A DNA stretch of 64,000 nt, taken from NCBI GenBank assembly GCA_902536305.1, contig CACAWX010000001.1:62001-126000 (forward strand), read 5' to 3'. The notes beneath the pieces were generated by a model, which was not told the origin of the DNA, did not search any database, and saw only the letters and a list, made by a program, of their open reading frames with translations. Positions 10,693 to 20,034 of the stretch are shown piece after piece. The position numbers and the translations under genes are program-made. The DNA comes from an uncultured Pelagibacteraceae bacterium (lineage in GTDB: Bacteria; Pseudomonadota; Alphaproteobacteria; Pelagibacterales; Pelagibacteraceae). Position 1 is the stretch's first letter; each line of letters begins with the position of its first letter.

Positions 10693-11394
10693 ATGATAAA
10701 AAAAATCAATTCTTCCTCTATTAAATTAATTAAATATTACAAACTTATTAATCACAATTTAATTTACAATAACAAGGCAATCAATAGGTATAAAAATAAT
10801 AATTTTGAAATTTCTGCTGATAAAGCAGAAAATTTAGAAAGACTTAAAAAATCAATCAGTGCTATCAAAAATTGTAGTCTAAAAAGTAGCGCAACAAATA
10901 TGGTATTCGGTGATGGCAATCCTAAATCAAAGATTATGCTTGTTGGAGAGGCCCCTGGTTCCAATGAAGACCAGGAAGGTCTACCTTTTGTTGGTCGTGC
11001 AGGGGCTTTACTTGATAAAATGTTAGCCTCAATTAATTTAAATAGAAAGAATGTTTATATATCAAATATTATAAATTACCGGCCTCCAGAAAATAGGAGA
11101 CCTACCGATGAGGAAGTAAATCGGTATATGCCATTTATCAAAAGACACATTGAAATAATTAATCCTAAAATTTTAATTTTATTGGGTAGTACAGCAATGA
11201 ATGCTTTAATAGGTAACGATATTGTCATATCTAAAGCTAGGGGAAAATGGATTGATAAACAATTTGGAAACTGTAAGACCTCTGTAATTATAACCTTTCA
11301 CCCTGCCTTTTTGATGAGGCAACCAGCTCAAAAAAAAATGGCCTGGATAGATCTAAAAATGGTCAGAGATAAAAAAGCTAAAATTAAAATATAA
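10693..11394 (+). CDS. Uracil-DNA glycosylase, family 4 (Fe-S type)
   Basis: VGEAPGSNEDQEGLPFVGRAGALLDKML, YISNIINYRPPENRRPT, TFHPAFLMRQPAQK. Confidence 0.92.
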   Translation: MIKKINSSSIKLIKYYKLINHNLIYNNKAINRYKNNNFEISADKAENLERLKKSISAIKNCSLKSSATNMVFGDGNPKSKIMLVGEAPGSNEDQEGLPFVGRAGALLDKMLASINLNRKNVYISNIINYRPPENRRPTDEEVNRYMPFIKRHIEIINPKILILLGSTAMNALIGNDIVISKARGKWIDKQFGNCKTSVIITFHPAFLMRQPAQKKMAWIDLKMVRDKKAKIKI

Positions 11395-11402
11395 ATAAAT
11401 TA

Positions 11403-11963
11403 ATGATAACCGCGGGTGTAGATGAAGTTGGTAGAGGATGTTTAGCAGGACCCGTAGTTTCAGCGGCTGTAATTTTAAAAAACTCGATAGATCTTAAACT
11501 GTTAAAAGACTCAAAAAAAATCACTTTCAAAAAAAGAATTGAAATTGCGAAACATATTAAGCTTAATTCAACTTATGCTGTGGGAATATCTTCAGTTGAA
11601 GAAATATTAAACTTAAATATCTTGCAAGCGACCTTACTCTCAATGAAAAGAGCAATAGATAAATTAATAATTAAACCAGAATTAATCCTAATTGATGGAA
11701 ATTTTGCACCAAAGGGCTTGAAAAATTTTAAAACTGTAATTAACGGAGATGAAAAAATTAAATCAATAAGCGCCGCTTCAATTATAGCTAAAGTTTTTAG
11801 AGATCAACTAATGATAAAATTATCCGAGGAGTTTAATAATTATGCTTGGGAGAGAAATTTTGGCTACGGTACTAAGGCTCATATGAACGCTTTAAAAAAA
11901 TTTGGAATAACTTCACATCACAGAAAAGGTTTTAAACCCATACACAAGATGTTGTCGAGTTAA
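11403..11963 (+). CDS. rnhB: Ribonuclease HII
   Basis: TAGVDEVGRGCLAGPVVSAAVIL, SIIAKVFRD, HRKGFKP. Confidence 0.96.
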   Translation: MITAGVDEVGRGCLAGPVVSAAVILKNSIDLKLLKDSKKITFKKRIEIAKHIKLNSTYAVGISSVEEILNLNILQATLLSMKRAIDKLIIKPELILIDGNFAPKGLKNFKTVINGDEKIKSISAASIIAKVFRDQLMIKLSEEFNNYAWERNFGYGTKAHMNALKKFGITSHHRKGFKPIHKMLSS

Positions 11964-12040
11964 GACTCCCTAACACTAAAAGACTCTTTTTTTTACTAAA
12001 ATGGTTTGACCGTGGATTCAATTTAAGGTTGAATCTTTAT

Positions 12041-13114
12041 ATGTCACAAATTATCAATCAGATTGTAAATGGAAACTCCCTAAAGGAAATAAAAAAAATT
12101 CCAGATAAATCTTTTGATTTAGTTTTCGCAGATCCACCATACAACATGCAAATAGGTGAAACTTTAACAAGGCCTGATGCTTCCAAAGTTAATGGAGTTA
12201 ATGACAAATGGGATCAGTTTAATAGTTTTAGAGAATACGATGAATTTTGTAAATCGTGGTTAAAAGAATGTAAAAGAATTTTAAAAGATAATGGAAGTAT
12301 TTGGGTTATAGGTTCTTATCATAATATTTTTCGATTAGGCTATCACTTGCAAAATTTAAATTATTGGCTTCTTAATGACGTCATATGGAGAAAAAACAAT
12401 CCAATGCCAAATTTTAGAGGGACAAGATTTACTAATGCGCATGAAACGTTGATTTGGGCTTCGAAGACAAAAAAATCGAAATACACTTTTAATTATCAAT
12501 CGCTAAAATGTTTTAATGATGATTTGCAGATGAGATCTGATTGGACTTTGCCAATTTGTAATGGAAAAGAAAGATTAAAAAAGAACGGAAAAAAAATTCA
12601 TTCAACACAAAAACCAGAGGCTCTTTTGCACAGGATTATTCTAGCTACAACTAATAAGGGCGACAATGTGTTTGATCCATTTTTAGGAACTGGAACAACA
12701 GCTGTTGTAGCAAAAAAATTAGGAAGAAATTTTTATGGAATTGAAAATGATGTTAAATATTTTAAAGCCGCCCAAGAAAGATTAAATAATACTAAAAAAA
12801 TTGAGGATGACTATTTAGATATAGTTGAAAACAATAAGTCTAAGCCAAGAATACCTTTTGGCTCTTTAGTGGAACTTGGGATATTAAAACCAGGAACTAC
12901 ATTATTTGACCCAAAAAAGAAAATTAATGCTAAAATTATGGTTGACGGCAGTATCAAATGTAAGCTGTCAGAGGGGTCTATTCATAAAGTTGCAGCTAAA
13001 ATAATGGGTGCTGCAAGTTATAACGGATGGACTTATTGGCATTGTGATATAAATGGATCAACAGTAGTTATTGATAGTTTGAGGCAAAAATTTATTTCGG
13101 AGACAAAAGCTTAG
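12041..13114 (+). CDS. ccrM: Adenine-specific DNA methyltransferase, CcrM family (GANTC)
   Basis: FADPPYNMQ catalytic DPPY, DPFLGTGTTAVVAKKLGRNFYGIE, and C-terminal CcrM-type domain; MSQIINQI start preferred over the ORF-track start at 12029. Confidence 0.94.
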   Translation: MSQIINQIVNGNSLKEIKKIPDKSFDLVFADPPYNMQIGETLTRPDASKVNGVNDKWDQFNSFREYDEFCKSWLKECKRILKDNGSIWVIGSYHNIFRLGYHLQNLNYWLLNDVIWRKNNPMPNFRGTRFTNAHETLIWASKTKKSKYTFNYQSLKCFNDDLQMRSDWTLPICNGKERLKKNGKKIHSTQKPEALLHRIILATTNKGDNVFDPFLGTGTTAVVAKKLGRNFYGIENDVKYFKAAQERLNNTKKIEDDYLDIVENNKSKPRIPFGSLVELGILKPGTTLFDPKKKINAKIMVDGSIKCKLSEGSIHKVAAKIMGAASYNGWTYWHCDINGSTVVIDSLRQKFISETKA

Positions 13115-14241
13115 TTTTTATAAACTTTACCTAAATAGCTCTCAATAAATTTTTTACGTTTTACTAAAAATTTTAAAATCATATTTCTAATATTTTGCAT
13201 CAATGAATTAGAAAAATGAAATGCAAAGAAATTTAAGTTCGATCTTTTTCTAATAATTTTTGCTCTTTTCGATCTTAATTTAAAATAAGTATCCGTATCT
13301 AATTTATTTTCCTTTAATAAATTAAATATTTCATAGGCGCTCTCTATCGACTGCCCAGCACCTTGTGCTAAAGTTGGTAAAAATCCATTAAAAGCATCGC
13401 CAATATAGAAAACTTTTTTATTTGATGACGAGAGAATTTTTGGAGTGAAATAAAGTGGCCAAGATTTTATCTCATTATTAAAAATATTTTTTAATTTAGA
13501 GTTTTGTTTTAAAACTAAATCTGTAATTAATTGTTTTGTGTTGTCAGGATCAAATTTTTTACATCTCATAATGCAAACCAAATTTAACTCCCTTTTTTTA
13601 TTAATGGGATAAAGAACAATATGACTTTTACTCCCTAACATTAAACTTATATTTTCATCATTAATATTAAGCTCAGATTTTGATTTTAAAATAAATCTTG
13701 CCGCTATTGCCTTCTTAAATTTAGGCTCATTTTTTTTCTTTTCAAAAAATGATCTTGTATTAGAAAATATCCCATCTGCTGCAAAAACAAAATCTACAAG
13801 GTCATTAGTATTGTCATCAAACTTTATTAAGATTTTATCTTTTAATTCTGAAACTTCTTTTATTTTTTTTCCAAATCTTAAATGTTGAGTATAAATATCT
13901 TCTTTTAAAAATTCTATTAAAGTTGATCTTTGTAAAGTAGTATATTTTGTTTCCTCGTTATTGAATTTAGATAAATCTAAATCACATATTTTTTCATTTT
14001 TTATATTATAAAAATCTAATGTTTTCGGGTTAAATATTTTCTCATTATTAATTTTTTTAAAGTTTATCTCATTTAAAATTTTAATACTGTTTGTAGCCAG
14101 TTGAATTCCATAACCTTCTTCGAGAGATAAACTTTCTTCTCTTTCATAAACCATAAATTCATGATCAGTAAATTTTTTTAAGAAATTTGCTAGGGTAAGT
14201 CCTGCAATTCCAGCTCCGATGATTGCTAATTTTTTTTTCAT
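13111..14241 (-). CDS. FAD-dependent monooxygenase (salicylate hydroxylase/UbiH-like superfamily)
   Basis: IIGAGIAGLTLANFLKK Rossmann motif, FAADGIFSNTR, YIGDAFNGFLPTLAQGAGQSIE. Confidence 0.85.
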   Translation of the reverse strand: MKKKLAIIGAGIAGLTLANFLKKFTDHEFMVYEREESLSLEEGYGIQLATNSIKILNEINFKKINNEKIFNPKTLDFYNIKNEKICDLDLSKFNNEETKYTTLQRSTLIEFLKEDIYTQHLRFGKKIKEVSELKDKILIKFDDNTNDLVDFVFAADGIFSNTRSFFEKKKNEPKFKKAIAARFILKSKSELNINDENISLMLGSKSHIVLYPINKKRELNLVCIMRCKKFDPDNTKQLITDLVLKQNSKLKNIFNNEIKSWPLYFTPKILSSSNKKVFYIGDAFNGFLPTLAQGAGQSIESAYEIFNLLKENKLDTDTYFKLRSKRAKIIRKRSNLNFFAFHFSNSLMQNIRNMILKFLVKRKKFIESYLGKVYKN

Positions 14242-15242
14242 TAAAATAATACTGAAACTTGTTGAAAGATTTTTTTTGTAAAACTTGGAATAAATTCTTT
14301 ATTATTATTTAATGGATACCATTTATGAGATAGTGGAATTTTATTCGAAAACTTATAATATAAATTAATATTTAGTTTTTGATTAGATATAGAATTTTTA
14401 TAATTTTTTAAAAATTTCCATTTTTTGTTTCTTTTGATGTTTTTCATTTTTTTAATAGATGGAAGATTAAAATTCTTTAAAAAACTAATTTTATTTTCTT
14501 TAGTTAAAGCAATTTGTTTACTTTTATTTAAATAGCAAAAAATATCATAGTACATTATTTTAATTTGTTTTCTTTTATTAGTTTTAATTTTATTTGAAGA
14601 TTTAAAATACCTGCAGCTTTTATTCAAACAACAATCACCACATTTTGGGTCTTTTGGTTTGCACACTAAGGCCCCAAATTCCATTAAAGCCTCAACAAAG
14701 TCTGAATTTCTATTTGTACTAAATAGTTTTTTTTTATTAACAGAAATAAGTTTTTCAAATTTGATGTCTATCTCTTTTTTATTTAAAAATCTTGCAAATA
14801 TTCTTTTAACGTTTCCATCTATTGCAATAGTTGGTTTGTCATGAACTAATCCTAACAATGCATTTGCCGTATATTCGCCAACACCTGGTAGTTTTTTTAA
14901 TTCTTTTAGATTGTCAGGCAACTTTGAATTATATTTTTTTACTAATAATTTTGCAGAAGCTAATAAATTTCTTGCTCGCCTATAGTACCCTAGCCCTTCC
15001 CATAATTTTAGAATTTGATTTTCATTTGCTTCGGAGAGAGACTTAAGAGTCTTATAGTTATTGGTAAATTTTTTAAAATAAGGAATAACTGTTTTTACCT
15101 GAGTTTGTTGCAACATAAATTCACTTAAAAGTCTGTAATAAAGCTTTTTTGGCGACTTTTTGCTAACACGCCAAGGTAAAATACGTTTGCTATTATCATA
15201 CCAAGCAAGAATTTTTTTTGATAAAGTTGCGTTTAAATGCAT
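14241..15242 (-). CDS. mutY: A/G-specific adenine glycosylase
   Basis: LPWRVSKKSPKKLYYRLLSEFMLQQTQVKTVIPYF, LPGVGEYTANALL, C-x6-C-x2-C-x5-C Fe-S; start placed at internal ATG (15242), ORF track extends to 15278. Confidence 0.92.
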   Translation of the reverse strand: MHLNATLSKKILAWYDNSKRILPWRVSKKSPKKLYYRLLSEFMLQQTQVKTVIPYFKKFTNNYKTLKSLSEANENQILKLWEGLGYYRRARNLLASAKLLVKKYNSKLPDNLKELKKLPGVGEYTANALLGLVHDKPTIAIDGNVKRIFARFLNKKEIDIKFEKLISVNKKKLFSTNRNSDFVEALMEFGALVCKPKDPKCGDCCLNKSCRYFKSSNKIKTNKRKQIKIMYYDIFCYLNKSKQIALTKENKISFLKNFNLPSIKKMKNIKRNKKWKFLKNYKNSISNQKLNINLYYKFSNKIPLSHKWYPLNNNKEFIPSFTKKIFQQVSVLF

Positions 15243-15731
15243 AGTAAAAATAATAATAAAACCCAAACGTTCATACAAGGACTAAGACCTTTTTCAAGTT
15301 CAATTCCAAAAACATTAAAAAAACATCTTAGAAAAGGTGGTTATAATTATTCCAACATCGTAGATAATTGGACAAATATGGTAAGTAAAAAAATTTCTGA
15401 TGCTTGTTATCCTGCGACAGTAAAAATGGGAAAAGAAATGAGAGATGGTATACTGGTTTTAAATGTTATCCACGGGAAAGAAATGGAAGTTGAATATGAA
15501 AAAAAAGAGATAATTGATAAAATTAATAGTTTTTTTGGCTACAATTGTATTGGTAATATTAAATTAAAAATTACGCAGGATAAAATGAAACTTAATGAAA
15601 AGATATTTCCGAAAATAAAAAATTTATCTAAAATCGAGGAAAAAATGAGTAAAGTAAAAGATAGTAGTTTAAAAAGTTCTCTTAACAATTTTTTGAAAGC
15701 ATTTAATGGGCGAAATAAGAAAAATTTTTAA
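15237..15731 (+). CDS. DUF721 domain protein (DciA-like)
   Basis: Small basic DUF721-like protein, LRKGGYNYSNIVDNWTNMVSKKISDACYPATVKMG; upstream of dsbA/smc as in other alphaproteobacteria. Confidence 0.75.
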   Translation: MHSKNNNKTQTFIQGLRPFSSSIPKTLKKHLRKGGYNYSNIVDNWTNMVSKKISDACYPATVKMGKEMRDGILVLNVIHGKEMEVEYEKKEIIDKINSFFGYNCIGNIKLKITQDKMKLNEKIFPKIKNLSKIEEKMSKVKDSSLKSSLNNFLKAFNGRNKKNF

Positions 15732-16296
15732 AACAGTATTTATATTAATATTTATTTTTTCTGCTCAAGCAGAAAGTAAAATATTAAGCATTGGAAATCC
15801 TGATGCTAAAGTTATAGTAAAAGTTTTTTCATCTCTAACTTGTCCTCATTGCGCAACTTTTCATACTTCAGTTTTTAATAAATTAAAAAAGGAGTATATT
15901 GATGAAGGTTTAGTAAGATTTGAACATCATGCTTTTCCATTAGACTTGGCTGCGCTTAACGCGGAGGTAGTCGTACGGTGCCAAACTAATAATGAAACAA
16001 AATTTAAATTATTAGGAGAAATTTATAATAAACAAACCTTCTGGGCCGTAGGTTCTGATATAAACAAAATAAATGATTTAATAAAGGAAGTCGGTTTAGA
16101 TTTCAATTTAACTGAAGAAAAAATGAATGCATGTTTAGAAAATAGTCACGTTCAAGATGAAATACTTAATGAAAGGATTGAAGCTCAAAAAAAATATAAA
16201 ATTGAGTCTACACCTACTATATTTGTAAACGAAAAAAAATATTCTGGTAAAGTAGATTATAAAAAATTTAAAAAGATTATTGAAAAAAATTTGTAA
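15706..16296 (+). CDS. DsbA family thioredoxin-fold protein
   Basis: Signal peptide, FSSLTCPHCATFH active site, STPTIFVNEKKYSG. Confidence 0.9.
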   Translation: MGEIRKIFKTVFILIFIFSAQAESKILSIGNPDAKVIVKVFSSLTCPHCATFHTSVFNKLKKEYIDEGLVRFEHHAFPLDLAALNAEVVVRCQTNNETKFKLLGEIYNKQTFWAVGSDINKINDLIKEVGLDFNLTEEKMNACLENSHVQDEILNERIEAQKKYKIESTPTIFVNEKKYSGKVDYKKFKKIIEKNL

Positions 16297-18741
16297 ATGA
16301 AATTTAAACAACTAGATATAACTGGCTTTAAATCATTTTCTGAAAAAACAACGTTTTTAATTGAGGAAGGTTTGACTGGGATTGTCGGTCCAAATGGTTG
16401 CGGTAAATCTAATATTGTTGAGTCTTTACGTTGGTGTATGGGAGAAAATTCTGCGAAAAGTATGAGAGGTTCAGGAATGGAGGATGTCATTTTTTCTGGA
16501 ACTTCAAATAGACCTTCAAAAAATATTTCAGAAGTTGCATTATTACTTGATAATCAAAATAAAGAAGGTCCTTCACATTACAAAGAGTTTGATGAAATTT
16601 CCGTAAGAAGGAAAATCGAAAAAGATAAAGGATCCAAGTATTATATTAATGACAAAGAAGTAAGAGCGAGAGATGTTCAAACTTTATTTGCTGATTTATC
16701 GACTGGAGCACACTCTCCTTCGCTTATAAGCCAAGGAAAAATTGGTCAACTAGTTACGGCTAAACCAATTGAAAGAAAATCTATACTTGAAGAAGCTGCT
16801 GGTATTTCTGGGATACATGCAAGAAGACAAGAAGCCGAGACAAGATTAAATGCAGCTGAAAACAATTTAAAGAGAGCCGATGAACTTAAAAGACAACAAG
16901 AAAAACAACTAGATAATTTAAAGAAACAAGCGGAAGAGGCCACAAGATATAAAGAAATTTCACGAGAGATAAAAAAAATTGAAGCAGGCTTATATTATTT
17001 AAAGATAAGAGAAATAGAAGACGATAAGAAAAAAATTGTTGAAAAACTAAGTGAACAAGATGATGAAATAAGTGCAGTAAACATAGATTTTAATCATAAT
17101 AATACCCTTTTAGAAGAAGAGAATAAAAAACTTGCTCCTCTTAGAGACAAAAAAATGGAAAGTGCCGCAAGATTACAAAAGCTTAATTTAGAAATGTCCA
17201 ATCTTGCTGAAGAAGAAGAGAGAGTTAAATCTTTGCAGGGAAAACTTGAAAAATCAATCAAGACTATTGGGTCAGATCTTGAACGGGAAAAAAGTATCTC
17301 TTTAGATGCAGATTTGAATGAAAAAAGAATATCAAAAGAAAAAGAAGAGCTTTTAAAAACAGAAAATGAACTTCTTGAGGTAGAAACAAATTCATCTAAA
17401 GAATTAAAAGAGTCTAAAAATCAATTAGATAATTTACAGTCAAAATTAGATGCTATGTTAGATCAGATTGAAAAAGATATTGATGAAGATAAAAAGCTCT
17501 CAAAAGAAACATTTAGTGATTTGAGACAACTTGTTAAAAGTATTACATCATCTCAAGAAGTATATGCTGAAAAATTTGGAAAAGACAAATCTATACAGAG
17601 TGACTCCATTAAAAGGAAGGAGAGAATAAAAAATATTGATGTAGAATTAGAAAATTGGATAAACCTAAGATCAAATTCTGAAAAAATGACTGCTGAATTA
17701 TCAGATCGAAAAAATAAATTGCTTTTAGAGTTAAATGAAAATCAAAAAAATCCTGAACGTATAGCAACATCTAAGGGACAGAATTTACAGAATTTAGATA
17801 ATACTAAAAAAAGGAATGAAGAAATAGAAAACGAACTAATCAACTCTGAAAAAAAATATAATTTAATCAATCAAAATTTAAAAGAAATTCAATTAAAACT
17901 ATCAGACCTAAAAGAAAACAAAGCAAGAAATGAAGCAACTGTAGAAGGAATTGAAAATAGAAAAAAAGATTTATTATATTCAGTAAAAAGTGAATTAAAT
18001 ATTGAAGGTGAGGAGTCTATTTTATCCCAATCAGATTTAAATGAAATTTCACCTGAAAAATTGCCCTCATTAGAGGATCAATCTCAAAAAGCAGAAAAAA
18101 TTAAAAAACAAAGAGAGTCGCTTGGATCTGTTAATTTAAGAGCTGACGAAGAAACTAAAAAGTATGAGACAGAAATAAAAAAGATGGAGGATGATAGGGC
18201 TGATCTATATTCTGCAATAGTCAAATTAAAAACAAGTATTGATGAACTAAATCAAAAGGGAAGAGAAAGATTACTTGAGGCGTTTACTAAAGTAAATAGA
18301 AAATTTAATGAAGTCTACACAAAATTATTTAATGGAGGGTCTGCAAAAATAGAGCTTGTTGATTCAGAGGATCCGCTTGAAGCTGGGTTAGAAATGTTTG
18401 CGTCTCCTCCAGGAAAAAGATTGCAATCAATTACATTGTTATCTGGAGGTGAACAAGCTTTAACAGCATTGTCATTAATTTTTGCAGTTTTTTTAGTTAA
18501 TCCATCACCTATTTGCGTTTTAGATGAGGTTGACGCCCCATTAGACGACGCCAATGTTACCAGGTTCTGCGGTTTGTTAGACGAACTTACAAAAATAACA
18601 AAAACCAAGTTTATAATTATTACTCACCACGCTTTAACGATGTCAAGAATGCATAGACTGTATGGTGTTACGATGGCAGAGCAAGGTGTGAGCCAACTAG
18701 TTTCTGTAGACTTACAAAAAGCTGAAGAGTTAGTTGCTTAA
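16297..18741 (+). CDS. smc: Chromosome segregation protein SMC, short form without a recognisable hinge
   Basis: GPNGCGKSNIVESLRWCMGENSAKSMRG Walker A head, LLSGGEQALTALSLIFAVF signature, CVLDEVDAPLDDANV Walker B; coiled coil between the heads. Confidence 0.93.
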   Translation: MKFKQLDITGFKSFSEKTTFLIEEGLTGIVGPNGCGKSNIVESLRWCMGENSAKSMRGSGMEDVIFSGTSNRPSKNISEVALLLDNQNKEGPSHYKEFDEISVRRKIEKDKGSKYYINDKEVRARDVQTLFADLSTGAHSPSLISQGKIGQLVTAKPIERKSILEEAAGISGIHARRQEAETRLNAAENNLKRADELKRQQEKQLDNLKKQAEEATRYKEISREIKKIEAGLYYLKIREIEDDKKKIVEKLSEQDDEISAVNIDFNHNNTLLEEENKKLAPLRDKKMESAARLQKLNLEMSNLAEEEERVKSLQGKLEKSIKTIGSDLEREKSISLDADLNEKRISKEKEELLKTENELLEVETNSSKELKESKNQLDNLQSKLDAMLDQIEKDIDEDKKLSKETFSDLRQLVKSITSSQEVYAEKFGKDKSIQSDSIKRKERIKNIDVELENWINLRSNSEKMTAELSDRKNKLLLELNENQKNPERIATSKGQNLQNLDNTKKRNEEIENELINSEKKYNLINQNLKEIQLKLSDLKENKARNEATVEGIENRKKDLLYSVKSELNIEGEESILSQSDLNEISPEKLPSLEDQSQKAEKIKKQRESLGSVNLRADEETKKYETEIKKMEDDRADLYSAIVKLKTSIDELNQKGRERLLEAFTKVNRKFNEVYTKLFNGGSAKIELVDSEDPLEAGLEMFASPPGKRLQSITLLSGGEQALTALSLIFAVFLVNPSPICVLDEVDAPLDDANVTRFCGLLDELTKITKTKFIIITHHALTMSRMHRLYGVTMAEQGVSQLVSVDLQKAEELVA

Positions 18742-18746
18742 AAAAA

Positions 18747-19031
18747 ATGACAATTCCTGAAGATTTTAAAACTCGCCTTAAAATTGCAAAGTCAAAAATA
18801 GAAAAACAAGTGCAATCTGACAAAGAAAAAAGAGGCACGTTTATGGGTAGTGCTTTCAAATTAGGCACAGAACTAGTAGCAGCAGTTGCTGTTGGGACAA
18901 TATTTGGGTTTATTTTAGATAGTTGGTTTGGTACTAAACCATGGTTGATAATAATTTTCTTTTTTTTGGGTGCGGCTGCAGGCATGTTAAACGTAATTCG
19001 AACTGCCAACCGAATGCAAAAAGAGGATTAA
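18747..19031 (+). CDS. atpI: ATP synthase protein I (AtpI-like)
   Basis: Two-TM small protein directly upstream of atpB; alphaproteobacterial AtpI pattern. Confidence 0.85.
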   Translation: MTIPEDFKTRLKIAKSKIEKQVQSDKEKRGTFMGSAFKLGTELVAAVAVGTIFGFILDSWFGTKPWLIIIFFFLGAAAGMLNVIRTANRMQKED

Positions 19032-19044
19032 TTCAAAGGAATTT

Positions 19045-19779
19045 ATGGCAAGCAATCCGATGCAGCAATTTAGCGTTTATAAAATTGGACCACAGATTAA
19101 AATTGCTGGAGTAGATTTATCATTTACGAATGCAAGCTTATTTATGGTTATAAGCGCCTCTATTATATTATTATTTCTGTTTGTGGGTACTAAAGAAAAG
19201 AAAATTATACCTGACAAAATCCAACTTATAGCAGAGATGTTTTATAGCTTTGTTGCAAAGATGATAAGTGATACTGCAGGTTCAAAAGCTAAACCTTACT
19301 TCCCTTTTATTTTTAGTTTATTTATGTTTGTTCTTTTCTGCAATATGGTTGGGATGCTTCCCTACTCTTTCACAGTCACAAGTCACATTATAGTAACTTT
19401 GATAATGGCTTTATTTATTTTTATTGCGGTCACCATTATAGGATTTGCCAAACACGGCTTTAAATATTTAAGTATATTTGTTCCAAATGGTGTTCCTGCA
19501 GTGCTATTACCTTTGATTACAGTAATTGAGATTATCTCATATTTAAGTAGACCAGTTAGTTTATCAGTCAGATTATTTGCAAACATGATGGCAGGACATA
19601 CTATGTTAAAAGTTTTTGGTGGATTTGTCATAAGTTTGGGATTACTTGGTGGGTGGTTACCGCTTAGTTTTTCAGTAGCACTAACAGGTTTGGAGATTCT
19701 TGTAGCTTTTCTTCAAGCTTATGTTTTTGCAATATTAACCTGCATCTACTTGAATGATGCATTAAATTTACATCATTAA
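19045..19779 (+). CDS. atpB: ATP synthase Fo subunit a
   Basis: SLSVRLFANMMAGHTMLKVF, ALTGLEILVAFLQAYVFAILTCIYLNDA. Confidence 0.97.
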   Translation: MASNPMQQFSVYKIGPQIKIAGVDLSFTNASLFMVISASIILLFLFVGTKEKKIIPDKIQLIAEMFYSFVAKMISDTAGSKAKPYFPFIFSLFMFVLFCNMVGMLPYSFTVTSHIIVTLIMALFIFIAVTIIGFAKHGFKYLSIFVPNGVPAVLLPLITVIEIISYLSRPVSLSVRLFANMMAGHTMLKVFGGFVISLGLLGGWLPLSFSVALTGLEILVAFLQAYVFAILTCIYLNDALNLHH

Positions 19780-19796
19780 TTAATAAAGGAGGAAAA

Positions 19797-20024
19797 ATGG
19801 AGTTAGAAGCGGCAAAAATGATTGGAGCAGGTCTCGCTGCAATCGCATTAGCTGGAGCTGGTGTAGGTATTGGAATTATTTTCGGTAACTACCTCTCTGG
19901 AGCAATGAGAAATCCGTCTGCTGCCCAAAAACAATTCCCTAATTTACTTTTAGGATTTGCTTTAGCAGAAGCAACTGGATTATTCGGCTTAGTAGTAGCT
20001 TTAATTATTTTATTTGCATTTTAA
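19797..20024 (+). CDS. atpE: ATP synthase Fo subunit c
   Basis: 75-aa proteolipid, GAGVGIGIIFGNYLSGAMRNPSA, LAEATGLFGLVVALIILF. Confidence 0.97.
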   Translation: MELEAAKMIGAGLAAIALAGAGVGIGIIFGNYLSGAMRNPSAAQKQFPNLLLGFALAEATGLFGLVVALIILFAF

Positions 20025-20034
20025 TCAAATAAAT

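Noticed and set aside
11987-11994. T8 run after rnhB as a terminator
   Set aside because: No convincing GC-containing stem precedes it; GANTC-rich leader interpretation of the gap is better supported.
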